Origin: Chromatiales bacterium
GTDB taxonomy: Bacteria > Pseudomonadota > Gammaproteobacteria > Chromatiales > Chromatiaceae
DNA: 6,513 nt
Direction of reading: 5' to 3'
Assembly (NCBI GenBank): GCA_024762485.1
Contig: JANTHH010000154.1
Coordinates: forward strand, 1-6,513
Part shown: positions 1 to 5,785 of the stretch, in pieces
Layout of the letters: the number at the start of each line of letters is the position of its first letter
Position numbering within the stretch: position 1 is the first letter of the stretch
The notes under the pieces: model-generated
Told to the model about the DNA's origin: nothing
Databases searched by the model: none
What the model saw: the letters and a program-made list of their open reading frames with translations, nothing else
Program-made: the position numbers and the translations under genes

Positions 1-233
1 GTCGCCACCAGGATGACAGAGGGGAACACACTCAGGTCCAGGGGACGCATGGCATAGATCACCGCCAGCATCACCACCAGCGACATGGCGATATTGAAGG
101 TGAAGAAGACATCGAGCAGGAACGGCGGCAGTGGCACCACGATCATCGCCAGCAGCATCAGCAGGACGATCGGGGCCCCCAGTCCCTTGATGCCGATGGT
201 CCGGATGTTGCCCATGATGGCTGCGCTATCCAC
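1..233 (-). CDS. flhA: FlhA, flagellar export gate protein (N-terminal part only, runs off left edge)
   Basis: FlhA is the large export-gate protein of the flagellar type III secretion system. It forms a nonameric ring in the inner membrane, uses the proton motive force and docks chaperone-substrate complexes. Only the first 77 codons are present; the gene continues past base 1. The translation begins MDSAAIMGNIRTIGIKGLG, enters a hydrophobic segment at about residues 20-38, and then shows the family signature PPFLLDVFFTFNIAMSLVV at 36-54 and the RPLDLSVFPSVILVA block at 63-77, which are highly conserved in FlhA/SctV. The GTG start at 233 is chosen because a GAGGAG Shine-Dalgarno lies 7 nt upstream; the in-frame ATG at codon 7 (215) has no such site. 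It follows flhB by 47 nt and is probably in the same transcript. Identity is secure; the start is likely. Confidence 0.95.
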   Translation of the reverse strand, partial: MDSAAIMGNIRTIGIKGLGAPIVLLMLLAMIVVPLPPFLLDVFFTFNIAMSLVVMLAVIYAMRPLDLSVFPSVILVA

Positions 234-240
234 GGTGTGA

Positions 241-246
241 CTCCTC
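241..246 (-). promoter_or_regulatory. Shine-Dalgarno for flhA GTG start
   Basis: GAGGAG on the minus strand, 7 nt before the GTG at 233. It decides the GTG start over the in-frame ATG six codons downstream. Confidence 0.75.
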
Positions 247-255
247 TGTCTGATA

Positions 256-286
256 CCGGCCGGGCGCCGGGACTGTATGCTCAGTC
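256..286 (-). repeat. Two abutting small hairpins at the flhB-flhA junction
   Basis: In transcript order the first hairpin has GACTG and CAGTC arms around a 6-nt loop (271-286) and spans the flhB stop codon. It is followed without a gap by CCGGC and GCCGG arms around a 5-nt loop (256-270). No U-tract follows; the next bases are TATCAGACAG and then the flhA Shine-Dalgarno. This does not look like an intrinsic terminator. It could be a structured intercistronic element affecting mRNA processing or flhA translation, or chance in GC-rich sequence. The dyads are seen; any function is inferred. Confidence 0.35.
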
Positions 287-1414
287 ATGCTGCAGATCCT
301 CCGGCACCGGGAAATCCTCCGGCCGTACCGGCACCTCGCCGCTGCCTTTCTCGTAGGCCTGCAGCTGGAACACGTAGGCCAGCAGCTGGGCCACCGCGAG
401 ATAAAGCCCGGTGGGTATGCTCTCGTTGAGTTCGGTGTTGAAATAGATGGCACGCGCCAGCACCGGGGCCTCGACCACCGGCACGGCGTGTTCCTCGCCG
501 ACGCGGCGGATGTTGGCTGCCACCAGGTCCGAGCCCTTGGCCACCAGCAGCGGGGCGTTCATCTTTGTCTGGTCGTACTTCAGCGCCACCGCGTAATGGG
601 TCGGGTTGGTGACGATGACATCGGCCTTCGGCACCTCCTCCATCATGCGACGACGTGCCATCTCGCGCTGCAACTGGCGGATGCGCCCCTTGACCTCGGG
701 CCGTCCCTCGGTCTCCTTGTGCTCGTCCCGCACCTCCTGCTGGGTCATCTTCAACTGCCGCTTGTGGTTCCACAGCTGAAAGGGCACATCCACCAGTGCC
801 AGAAAAATCAGCGTGGACGACAGCAGCAGGCTGGACCAGCCCACCAGGGTAAGGCCCTCCACGATGGACACCAGCGCCTCCTTGTTGGCCAGCCGCAGCA
901 GGTCGCCCCACCAGCTCCAGATCAACAGCACGGTGGCACCGGCGATCAGCAGGAATTTTGCCAATGCCTTGCCCAACTCCATCAGGCCGTTGGGTGAGAA
1001 GATCCGCTTCAGGCCCTTGAGGGGGTTCATCTTGCTGAACTTGGGGGTCATCGACTCGGTGCTGACGTTGAAGCCACCGAGTGCCACCGAGGCCAGCAAC
1101 GCCACCGCCATGGCAATGGCGAAGAATGGCAGCAGCATCAGCAGCGCACTGCGGATCGCCGAGCCGAGGTGACGTATCAGCGTACCGGTATCGAACAGGT
1201 CGGCACGTGTCAGGGTGAAATTGGCGTTGAAGATATCGCCGACGCCGTCGGCGAAGGAGGATCCGAGCAGCAGCAACGAGGCCGAGCCGACCAGGGTCAC
1301 CGCCATGGTCTGCAGTTCCTTGGAACGCGGGGTCTGGCCCTTGCGCCGCGCCTCGTTGAGACGTTTGGCGGTCGGTTCGTTGGTCTTTTCCTGCCCGTCC
1401 TGATTTTCGGCCAT
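281..1414 (-). CDS. flhB: FlhB, export gate protein and substrate-specificity switch
   Basis: FlhB is the inner-membrane export component that wraps the FliP/Q/R core and switches export from rod/hook to filament substrates after self-cleavage. The 377-residue product has the usual family length (about 380). It opens with the conserved EKTNEPTAKRLNEARRKGQ at 9-27, followed by four hydrophobic segments at about 35-52, 90-113, 150-170 and 190-212. The cytoplasmic linker carries MTQQEVRDEHKETEGRPEVK (223-242). The autocleavage motif NPTH is at residues 270-273 in the context VTNPTHYAVALKY, with cleavage expected between N270 and P271. The C-terminal domain continues through VAKGSDLVAANIR to about 350, then a short divergent tail rich in P and E. 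The ATG lies 6 nt after the fliR stop, with AAGG-like bases of the fliR terminus as a weak ribosome site, which suggests translational coupling. No key residue is missing. Confidence 0.98.
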   Translation of the reverse strand: MAENQDGQEKTNEPTAKRLNEARRKGQTPRSKELQTMAVTLVGSASLLLLGSSFADGVGDIFNANFTLTRADLFDTGTLIRHLGSAIRSALLMLLPFFAIAMAVALLASVALGGFNVSTESMTPKFSKMNPLKGLKRIFSPNGLMELGKALAKFLLIAGATVLLIWSWWGDLLRLANKEALVSIVEGLTLVGWSSLLLSSTLIFLALVDVPFQLWNHKRQLKMTQQEVRDEHKETEGRPEVKGRIRQLQREMARRRMMEEVPKADVIVTNPTHYAVALKYDQTKMNAPLLVAKGSDLVAANIRRVGEEHAVPVVEAPVLARAIYFNTELNESIPTGLYLAVAQLLAYVFQLQAYEKGSGEVPVRPEDFPVPEDLQHD

Positions 1415-1420
1415 GCCCGC

Positions 1421-2200
1421 CTACCTTGTCGACAGCATCGGCAGTGCCAGCGTCATGGCACCGTTGAACACATTGCTGAAGATGGTCATCACCTGCGGCA
1501 GGGTGGCCCACATCAGCACCAGACCGAAGATCAGGGTGATGGGGAAGCCGACGGCAAAGATGTTGAGCTGCGGCGCCGCGCGACCGACCACACCGAGGCC
1601 GATGTTGACCAGCAGCAGCGAGACCAGGATCGGCATCGCCATCAGCACCCCGGCGGAAAACACATTACTCGCCCAGGCCACCAGCTCATACAGGCCGGCC
1701 CGGCCAAGTGCGTCGGTGGCCACCGGCATCACACTGAAGCTGTCCACAACCATCTGGATCAGCACCAGGTGACCGTTGCCGAGCAGGAAAACGAGGATCG
1801 CCAGCAACTGGTAATACTGGGAGACGATGGGCACCTGCACGCCGTTGGCCGGATCCATCATCTGGGCAAAACCGAGGCCCATGCTGTAGGCCGAGGCCTG
1901 GCCGCCGAAGATCAGCGCCTGGAACACCAACTGCAGCAAGAAGCCCATGGCCGCGCCGATGCCGACCTGCTGCACCATCAGCAACAGGGCATCGGCGCTG
2001 AACACCGGCACCACCGGCGCAGCCGGCAGCATGGGCTGTGCCAGCAGGGTGATCATCAGCGCCAGCAGGATGCGAAAACGCGCCGGCACCTGGCGCATGC
2101 TCAGCACCGGCGCCGCGGTGAACAGGGCAAGGATGCGTATCATCGGCCAGAGGAAATCGGCCAGCCACTGGCTGAGTTGGGCATCGCTGAAGGAGATCAC
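1421..2200 (-). CDS. fliR: FliR, flagellar export gate protein
   Basis: FliR is an inner-membrane subunit that forms the export-gate core complex with FliP and FliQ. The 259-residue product is of normal length and is hydrophobic throughout. Family blocks include FLWPMIRILALFTAAPVLS (16-34), GFLLQLVFQALIFGGQ (86-101), MGLGFAQMMDP (107-117) and LLLVNIGLGVVGRAAPQLNI (195-214), followed by FAVGFPITL. GTG at 2200 is preferred because AGGTGG sits 6 nt before it and the product then starts MISFSDAQL, resembling other FliR N-termini. A TTG at 2218 would add six residues and overlap fliQ by 8 nt, but has no visible Shine-Dalgarno. With the GTG start there is a 10-nt gap after fliQ. Identity is secure; the exact start is moderately sure. 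Confidence 0.95.
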   Translation of the reverse strand: MISFSDAQLSQWLADFLWPMIRILALFTAAPVLSMRQVPARFRILLALMITLLAQPMLPAAPVVPVFSADALLLMVQQVGIGAAMGFLLQLVFQALIFGGQASAYSMGLGFAQMMDPANGVQVPIVSQYYQLLAILVFLLGNGHLVLIQMVVDSFSVMPVATDALGRAGLYELVAWASNVFSAGVLMAMPILVSLLLVNIGLGVVGRAAPQLNIFAVGFPITLIFGLVLMWATLPQVMTIFSNVFNGAMTLALPMLSTR

Positions 2201-2206
2201 GGATAC

Positions 2207-2212
2207 CCACCT
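2207..2212 (-). promoter_or_regulatory. Shine-Dalgarno for fliR GTG start
   Basis: AGGTGG on the minus strand, overlapping the fliQ TAG stop and ending 6 nt before the GTG at 2200. It favours that start over the upstream TTG at 2218. Confidence 0.65.
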
Positions 2213-2480
2213 AGCCAATCATGAAGGGGATGTTTTCCACCAGGCGCTCGGTGAAATCGGTGATCAGGCGCAGCATCCAGGGGCCGGCGATCATCAGCAC
2301 CGCCGCCACCACCATCAGCTTGGGCACGAAGCTCAGGGTCATCTCGTTGATCTGGGTCGCCGCCTGGAACATGGCGATGAGCAGGCCGATCACCAGCGAG
2401 GCGCCGAGGATGGGCGCGGCCAGCAGGATGGTGACCTCCAGGGCCTGGCGGCCGATCTCGATGACGCTATCCGAATCCAT
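2211..2480 (-). CDS. fliQ: FliQ, flagellar export gate protein
   Basis: FliQ is a small inner-membrane subunit present in several copies around FliP/FliR in the helical export-gate core. The 89-residue product matches the family length exactly. It has two hydrophobic hairpin helices at about 15-38 and 53-73, separated by the hallmark MFQAATQINEMTLSFVPK (37-54). The N-terminus is short and acidic. The ATG at 2480 is preceded by GAGG 6 nt upstream, made from the end of fliP, which stops only 3 nt before. The tight spacing and the order fliP-fliQ-fliR support co-translation of the gate components. Nothing is unusual; the call is secure. Confidence 0.97.
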   Translation of the reverse strand: MDSDSVIEIGRQALEVTILLAAPILGASLVIGLLIAMFQAATQINEMTLSFVPKLMVVAAVLMIAGPWMLRLITDFTERLVENIPFMIG

Positions 2481-2483
2481 TTC

Positions 2484-3221
2484 TCACCTCACGTAGAAAC
2501 TGGTGGCCAGGGTGCCGAGGATCAGCGCCCAGCCATCCACCAGCACGAACAGCATGATCTTGAACGGCAGCGAGATGATCAGCGGAGAGAGCATCATCAT
2601 GCCCATGGACATCAGCACGCTGGCCACCACCAGGTCGATCACCAGGAAGGGGATGAACAGCAGGAAGCCGATCTGGAATGCGGTCTTCAGCTCGCTGGTG
2701 GCAAAGGCCGGCATCAGCAGTGAAAAGGGCACGTCCTCGGCATCGTTGAGTGCCTCGGCACCCGAGATGCGGGCGAACAGTGCGATGTCGTCATCACGGG
2801 TCTGCGCCAGCATGAACTCACGGAACGGCACCTGCGCCGCGTCAAAGGCCTGCTCGGCGCTGACCTGCTCGTCGAGATAGGGCTTGAGTGCGGTGTCGTA
2901 GACCTCGTTGAAAACCGGCGACATGATGAAGAAGGTGAGGAACAGCGCGAGCCCGAGCAGGATCTGGTTCGACGGTGTCTGCGCAGTGCCCAGTGCCTGG
3001 CGCAGCAGCGCCAGCACGATGATGATGCGGGTGAAGGAGGTGGTGAGCATCAGCACCGCGGGGAGCATGCTCAGCGCGGTCATCAGGATCAGCACCTGGA
3101 TGGTCAGGGTGTAGGTCTGGCCACCATCCCCGGCCGGCTCCACGGTGATTGCCTCGATACCCGCCGCAGCGAAGCCGAGCGACGGCAGCAACAGCAGCAG
3201 CGGCAACAGCAGCAGGCGCAT
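2484..3221 (-). CDS. fliP: FliP, flagellar export gate protein
   Basis: FliP is the main subunit of the FliP5Q4R1 export-gate core through which flagellar subunits pass. The 245-residue product matches the family length. It begins with a signal peptide (leucine run at 3-12, likely cleavage near GFA/AA at residues 17-20), as is usual for FliP. The first conserved block is TSFTRIIIVLALLRQALGTA (61-80), continuing through LALFLTFFIMSP (91-102). A less conserved periplasmic region lies at about 108-180. The second block runs from FQIGFLLFIPFLVIDLVVAS (182-201) through the methionine-rich gate loop MSMGMMM (204-210) and ends with SLPFKIMLFVLVDGWALI (217-234). The ATG at 3221 shares its A with the fliO TGA stop (TGATG), so the two genes are probably translationally coupled. 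Confidence 0.98.
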   Translation of the reverse strand: MRLLLLPLLLLLPSLGFAAAGIEAITVEPAGDGGQTYTLTIQVLILMTALSMLPAVLMLTTSFTRIIIVLALLRQALGTAQTPSNQILLGLALFLTFFIMSPVFNEVYDTALKPYLDEQVSAEQAFDAAQVPFREFMLAQTRDDDIALFARISGAEALNDAEDVPFSLLMPAFATSELKTAFQIGFLLFIPFLVIDLVVASVLMSMGMMMLSPLIISLPFKIMLFVLVDGWALILGTLATSFYVR

Positions 3222-3637
3222 CAGTCGGCGCCCCCGGTGTCGGACACGGCATCGTCCAATGCCGCACCGAAGGAGGAATCCTCCCGCGCCGGCAGCACGT
3301 GCAACGTCTGCACCCGCCCGGGGGCCACGCCGAGCAGCAGGCGTTGTCCTTCCACCTCCACCAGCACCGCCTTCTCCCGGCTGCCCAGCGAGAGGCCACC
3401 GAGCACCTGGATCCGTCCCTTGCCCATGCCGGGCAGGTTGCCGAAGCGCCGCACCACGAAGGCCAGTGCAAAGATCAGCAGCAGTACCGCTGCCAGGCCC
3501 AGCAGCGTCTCGACGAACTGGCTGCCTGACAACGGGGAGGCCAGCGGGGTGCCCGACGCGGGGGCCGTGGCAGGATCCGCGGCCCAGGCGCTGCCAGTGA
3601 GCATGACTGGCAGCAGGCTGAAGAGACGGCGCGGCAT
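3221..3637 (-). CDS. fliO: FliO, flagellar export gate assembly protein
   Basis: FliO is a bitopic membrane protein that helps assemble and stabilise the FliP/Q/R complex. The 138-residue product has a signal-like N-terminus (1-19, ending SAWA), a short P/A/S-rich stretch, and a transmembrane helix at about 43-62. A juxtamembrane VRRFG follows, then the small cytoplasmic domain GRIQVLGGLSLGSREKAVLV (74-93) and EGQRLLLGVAPGRVQTLHVL (96-115). This pattern is diagnostic of FliO, a poorly conserved family. ATG at 3637 is chosen because it overlaps the fliN TGA by one base (TGATG), the same design as fliO/fliP. A GTG one codon upstream (3640) is possible. No independent Shine-Dalgarno is visible, so translation probably depends on coupling to fliN. 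Confidence 0.93.
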   Translation of the reverse strand: MPRRLFSLLPVMLTGSAWAADPATAPASGTPLASPLSGSQFVETLLGLAAVLLLIFALAFVVRRFGNLPGMGKGRIQVLGGLSLGSREKAVLVEVEGQRLLLGVAPGRVQTLHVLPAREDSSFGAALDDAVSDTGGAD

Positions 3638-4086
3638 CACTGCAGGCGCTTGATGCGGTCGGCGGGGCTGATGATGTCGGTAAGGCGGATGCCGAATTTC
3701 TCGTTCACCACCACCACCTCGCCCTGTGCCACCAGGGTGCCGTTGACGAGCACGTCCATCGGCTCGCCGGCAAGCCGGTCGAGCTCCACCACCGAGCCCT
3801 GGTTGAGCTGCAGCAGGTTGCGGATATTGATGCGGGTGCGCCCGATCTCCATGGAGATGGTCACCGGCACATCGAGAATGGCATCGAGATGGATGTCATC
3901 GCTCGATGTCTGCGCACTGTCCTCGGTCAGCTCGTCGAACTCCGCGGCCGCGGCCGCTTCGGCCTCGCTGACTGCTTCAGTGCCGGCGGCTTCGCCGGCC
4001 GCATCATCGGTATCCGCCTGTTCTTCGAGCGCCGCGGCCCATTCGTCGGCCAGGGCAGCGTCGTCGATCTGCTCTTCGTCACTCAT
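3637..4086 (-). CDS. fliN: FliN, flagellar motor switch protein
   Basis: FliN forms the lower rim of the C-ring together with FliM. It takes part in switching rotation direction and in docking the FliH-FliI export ATPase. The 149-residue product has an acidic, alanine-rich N-terminal region (1-66, including EAEAAAAAEFDE around 41-52) that is probably disordered. The SpoA domain follows: LDAILDVPVTISMEIGRTRI (67-86), LLQLNQGSVVELDRLAGEPM (91-110), then DVLVNGTLVAQGEVVVVNEK (111-130) and FGIRLTDII. The SpoA blocks make the call secure. The ATG at 4086 overlaps the end of fliM by 8 nt and has GGAAGAAG just upstream. The length lies between the E. coli form and longer forms found in other Gammaproteobacteria; the extra residues are all in the N-terminal linker. 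Confidence 0.97.
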   Translation of the reverse strand: MSDEEQIDDAALADEWAAALEEQADTDDAAGEAAGTEAVSEAEAAAAAEFDELTEDSAQTSSDDIHLDAILDVPVTISMEIGRTRINIRNLLQLNQGSVVELDRLAGEPMDVLVNGTLVAQGEVVVVNEKFGIRLTDIISPADRIKRLQ

Positions 4087-5110
4087 GATCTTCTTCCAGG
4101 TTGCCTTGCAATATCAGCTCATTGAGATTGTTGGTCTTGGTCGGCGCCAGCCATTCCTTGACCTTGATGGCGTAGTTGCCGTTGGACACCCCGAGGGTGC
4201 CCTTGCACACGGGCACCTCGGCTGCCTTGAGGTCCAGCAATTCGTCCACTTCCAGCGGAATCACGTCGCCCACTTCCAGCTCGGCCAGTTCACGCAGCGT
4301 GATACTGGCCTCACCGAGGGTGCTGGAGACCTCGATCTTGGCGCCGAGCACCTCTTCGCGCATGGCCAGTTCCCAGCGCTCGTCCCGCTCGCCCCGATCG
4401 CTTTGCACCCCGGCGTCGAGCAGGTCGCGGATCGGCTCCATCATCGAGTACGGCATGCACAGGTACATGTCGCCACCGCCGGTCTCCAGGTCCACGCTGA
4501 AGGTGGTGATGATGACCACCTCGGAGGGCGAGACGATGTTGGCGAACTGGGGGTTCACCTCCGAGCCGATGTACTCGAATTTCAGTTCCAGCACCGGCTT
4601 CCAGGCCTGTGACAGGTCGTTGAAGGCGATCTCCAGCAGCATCTGCACCACCCGCAGTTCGGTGGGGGTGAAATCGCGGCCCTCGATCTTGGTATGGAAA
4701 CGTCCGGTGCCGCCGAAGAAGTTGTCGACCACGCTGAACACCAGCTTGGGGTCGAGCACGCACAGCCCCTTGCCACGCAGCGGCGGCACCCGCATCAGAT
4801 TGAGGCTGGTGGGGACGAACAGGCTGTGCACGAACTCGGAGAACTTCATCATCTGCACCCCCGACACGGAGATGTCCGCGGAGCGGCGCAGCAGGTTGAA
4901 CAGGCTGGTGCGGAAGTAGCGGGCGAAGCGCTCGTTGATCATCTCCAGGGTCGGCAGGCGGCCCCGGACGATGCGGTCCTGGCTGGCGAAATCGTAGCCG
5001 CGGGCGGCCGACGGGTCGCCTACGTCCTGTTCGGTCTCGACGGCACCGTCATCGACACCGTGCAACAGGGCATCGATTTCGTCCTGGCTGAGAAGGTCTG
5101 CGGCACTCAT
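4079..5110 (-). CDS. fliM: FliM, flagellar motor switch protein
   Basis: FliM links the FliG ring to FliN in the C-ring and binds phosphorylated CheY to change rotation direction. The 343-residue product is of usual length. The N-terminal CheY-P binding peptide is present as LLSQDEIDALLHGV (6-19), followed by an acidic linker. The CheC-like middle domain starts around YDFASQDRIVRGRLPTLEMI (39-58) and contains FFGGTGR (131-137), the conserved GG loop that contacts FliG. The C-terminal SpoA domain spans about 255-330, with LGEASITLRELAELEVGDVI (265-284) and GNYAIKVKEWL (311-321). Only 2 nt separate it from the fliL stop, and no clear Shine-Dalgarno precedes the ATG at 5110, so coupling to fliL translation is likely. 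Fully intact. Confidence 0.98.
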   Translation of the reverse strand: MSAADLLSQDEIDALLHGVDDGAVETEQDVGDPSAARGYDFASQDRIVRGRLPTLEMINERFARYFRTSLFNLLRRSADISVSGVQMMKFSEFVHSLFVPTSLNLMRVPPLRGKGLCVLDPKLVFSVVDNFFGGTGRFHTKIEGRDFTPTELRVVQMLLEIAFNDLSQAWKPVLELKFEYIGSEVNPQFANIVSPSEVVIITTFSVDLETGGGDMYLCMPYSMMEPIRDLLDAGVQSDRGERDERWELAMREEVLGAKIEVSSTLGEASITLRELAELEVGDVIPLEVDELLDLKAAEVPVCKGTLGVSNGNYAIKVKEWLAPTKTNNLNELILQGNLEEDHE

Positions 5111-5112
5111 GA

Positions 5113-5622
5113 TTATTGCAACACGAACTGGGTGAAATAGACGGCATCGACGGTCGCATCGAGCCCCTGCTCGGCCATCTGCTGTTCAAGCAGCTTCTGG
5201 GTCTCGGCCTGCAGTGTCTCGCGACCCTCGCGGCTTGCGAGCGCAGCCTGATCCTGCGTGCTGAACAGGTTGAACAGGTGGTGGCGCAGCATCGGATCGT
5301 ATTGGGTGAGGAACTCATCGACCCGGGGATCATGGGTGAGCACGTCGACCTCGATCTGCAGCATCTTCGCCTTGCCGCCAGGCGGCAGGTTGACCACGAA
5401 CACCGGGTCCAGCTTGTGATAGATCGCCGGCCCCTTGTCCACGACCTCTTCCGCGGCCGACTGGCCGTCCGCTGTGGCATCGGCGGACTCTTCCTCGCCT
5501 CCCATCAGCAGGAAGGCGGCAGCCCCGCCAACCGCCAGCAGCAGCACTGCCGCGATGATGATGATCAGTTTTTTCTTGCCGCCCTTGGGCTCGTCGCCTT
5601 CGAGATCTTTGTCGTCGGCCAT
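5113..5622 (-). CDS. fliL: FliL, flagellar basal body/stator-associated protein
   Basis: FliL is a single-pass inner-membrane protein that encircles or supports MotAB-type stators and aids motor torque. The 169-residue product has a short charged cytoplasmic N-terminus (MADDKDLEGDEPKGGKKK), one transmembrane helix at about 19-41 and an acidic linker (43-62). The periplasmic FliL domain runs from about 66 to the end, with YHKLDPVFVVNLPPGGKAKM (68-87), LQIEVDVLTHDP (88-99) and the terminal VDAVYFTQFVLQ (158-169). ATG at 5622 is chosen because a purine-rich AGGGGGA lies 9 nt upstream and the product starts like other FliL proteins. The frame is open to a GTG at 5673, but that codon falls at the predicted transcription start of the sigma-54 promoter. 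This is the first gene of the operon. Confidence 0.95.
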   Translation of the reverse strand: MADDKDLEGDEPKGGKKKLIIIIAAVLLLAVGGAAAFLLMGGEEESADATADGQSAAEEVVDKGPAIYHKLDPVFVVNLPPGGKAKMLQIEVDVLTHDPRVDEFLTQYDPMLRHHLFNLFSTQDQAALASREGRETLQAETQKLLEQQMAEQGLDATVDAVYFTQFVLQ

Positions 5623-5631
5623 GGCCTGATT

Positions 5632-5638
5632 TCCCCCT
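5632..5638 (-). promoter_or_regulatory. Shine-Dalgarno for fliL ATG start
   Basis: AGGGGGA on the minus strand, 9 nt before the ATG at 5622. It supports this start over the in-frame GTG at 5673, with a predicted 5' leader of about 50 nt. Confidence 0.6.
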
Positions 5639-5684
5639 GGTGGATGGGCCGTCTTCTGGACAGCCCTGGACACACACGGGATTT

Positions 5685-5700
5685 AGCAAGCACTGTGCCA
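5685..5700 (-). promoter_or_regulatory. Sigma-54 (RpoN) -24/-12 promoter of the fliL operon
   Basis: On the minus strand the sequence TGGCACAGTGCTTGCT matches the RpoN consensus TGGCAC-N5-TTGCW at every defined position, with the -24 GG and -12 GC exactly 12 bases apart. Transcription should start around 5674, giving a leader of roughly 50 nt before the fliL ATG at 5622. Sigma-54 control of fliL operons is established in polar-flagellated Pseudomonas and Vibrio, where activators such as FleQ or FlrC act from upstream. An AT-rich stretch (5701-5740) lies directly upstream. Strong by sequence, untested experimentally. Confidence 0.9.
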
Positions 5701-5720
5701 GCGAAAATGAATATTTTTAT

Positions 5721-5738
5721 CTCATGTATTTCAATGAG
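5721..5738. repeat. Short dyad upstream of the sigma-54 promoter
   Basis: CTCAT (5721-5725) and ATGAG (5734-5738) form 5-base inverted arms around an 8-base spacer, about 20 bp upstream of the -24 element. It may be a protein-binding site or chance; it partly overlaps the IHF-like match. Confidence 0.3.
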
Positions 5739-5741
5739 TTA
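5729..5741 (+). promoter_or_regulatory. Possible IHF binding site
   Basis: TTTCAATGAGTTA matches the IHF consensus WATCAANNNNTTR at 8 of 9 defined positions, with an A/T-rich tract on its 5' side. It lies between the sigma-54 promoter and the FleQ-like palindrome, about 55-67 bp upstream of the predicted start, where a DNA bend would help an activator reach RpoN polymerase. One mismatch in a degenerate motif, so only suggestive. Confidence 0.35.
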
Positions 5742-5761
5742 TCAGCCATGCCGCGTGATGC

Positions 5762-5775
5762 GACAAGGTTTTGAC
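5762..5775 (-). promoter_or_regulatory. Possible FleQ-type activator box
   Basis: GTCAAAACCTTGTC on the minus strand resembles the FleQ box described for Pseudomonas, recalled as GTCAATAAATTGAC, at 10 of 14 positions, and is an imperfect palindrome (GTCAA versus TTGTC). It lies about 90-100 bp upstream of the predicted transcription start, a plausible distance for an RpoN enhancer-binding protein. The match is seen; the activator's identity is inferred, since the activator gene is not in the window. Confidence 0.4.
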
Positions 5776-5785
5776 GGCTATTGGG

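Noticed and set aside
285..1511. Second minus-strand open frame (408 codons) overlapping flhB
   Set aside because: It is in another frame from flhB, is rich in Gly, Arg, Ala and Pro, and has no family motifs, while the flhB frame carries NPTH and the other FlhB blocks.
1169..2224. Long plus-strand open frame (351 codons), rich in His, Gln and Gly
   Set aside because: It lies antisense to flhB and fliR, whose products match their families throughout. The composition is typical of a shadow frame in GC-rich DNA, and no domain is recognisable.
3650..4612. Plus-strand open frame (320 codons) opposite fliN and fliM
   Set aside because: Antisense to two clear genes; Ser/Ala-rich then His/Gln-rich with no domain resemblance. 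A shadow frame.
5700..5740. Possible sigma-70 promoter (TTGAAA with a TATTCA-like -10)
   Set aside because: The spacer is only about 15 bases, the -10 is poor, and the AT-richness is explained equally well by the sigma-54 upstream region.
5739..5746. GCTGATAA on the minus strand, resembling the flagellar sigma-28 -10 element (GCCGATAA)
   Set aside because: No TAAA-like -35 is present at the required spacing of about 11-15 bases, so a FliA promoter is not supported.
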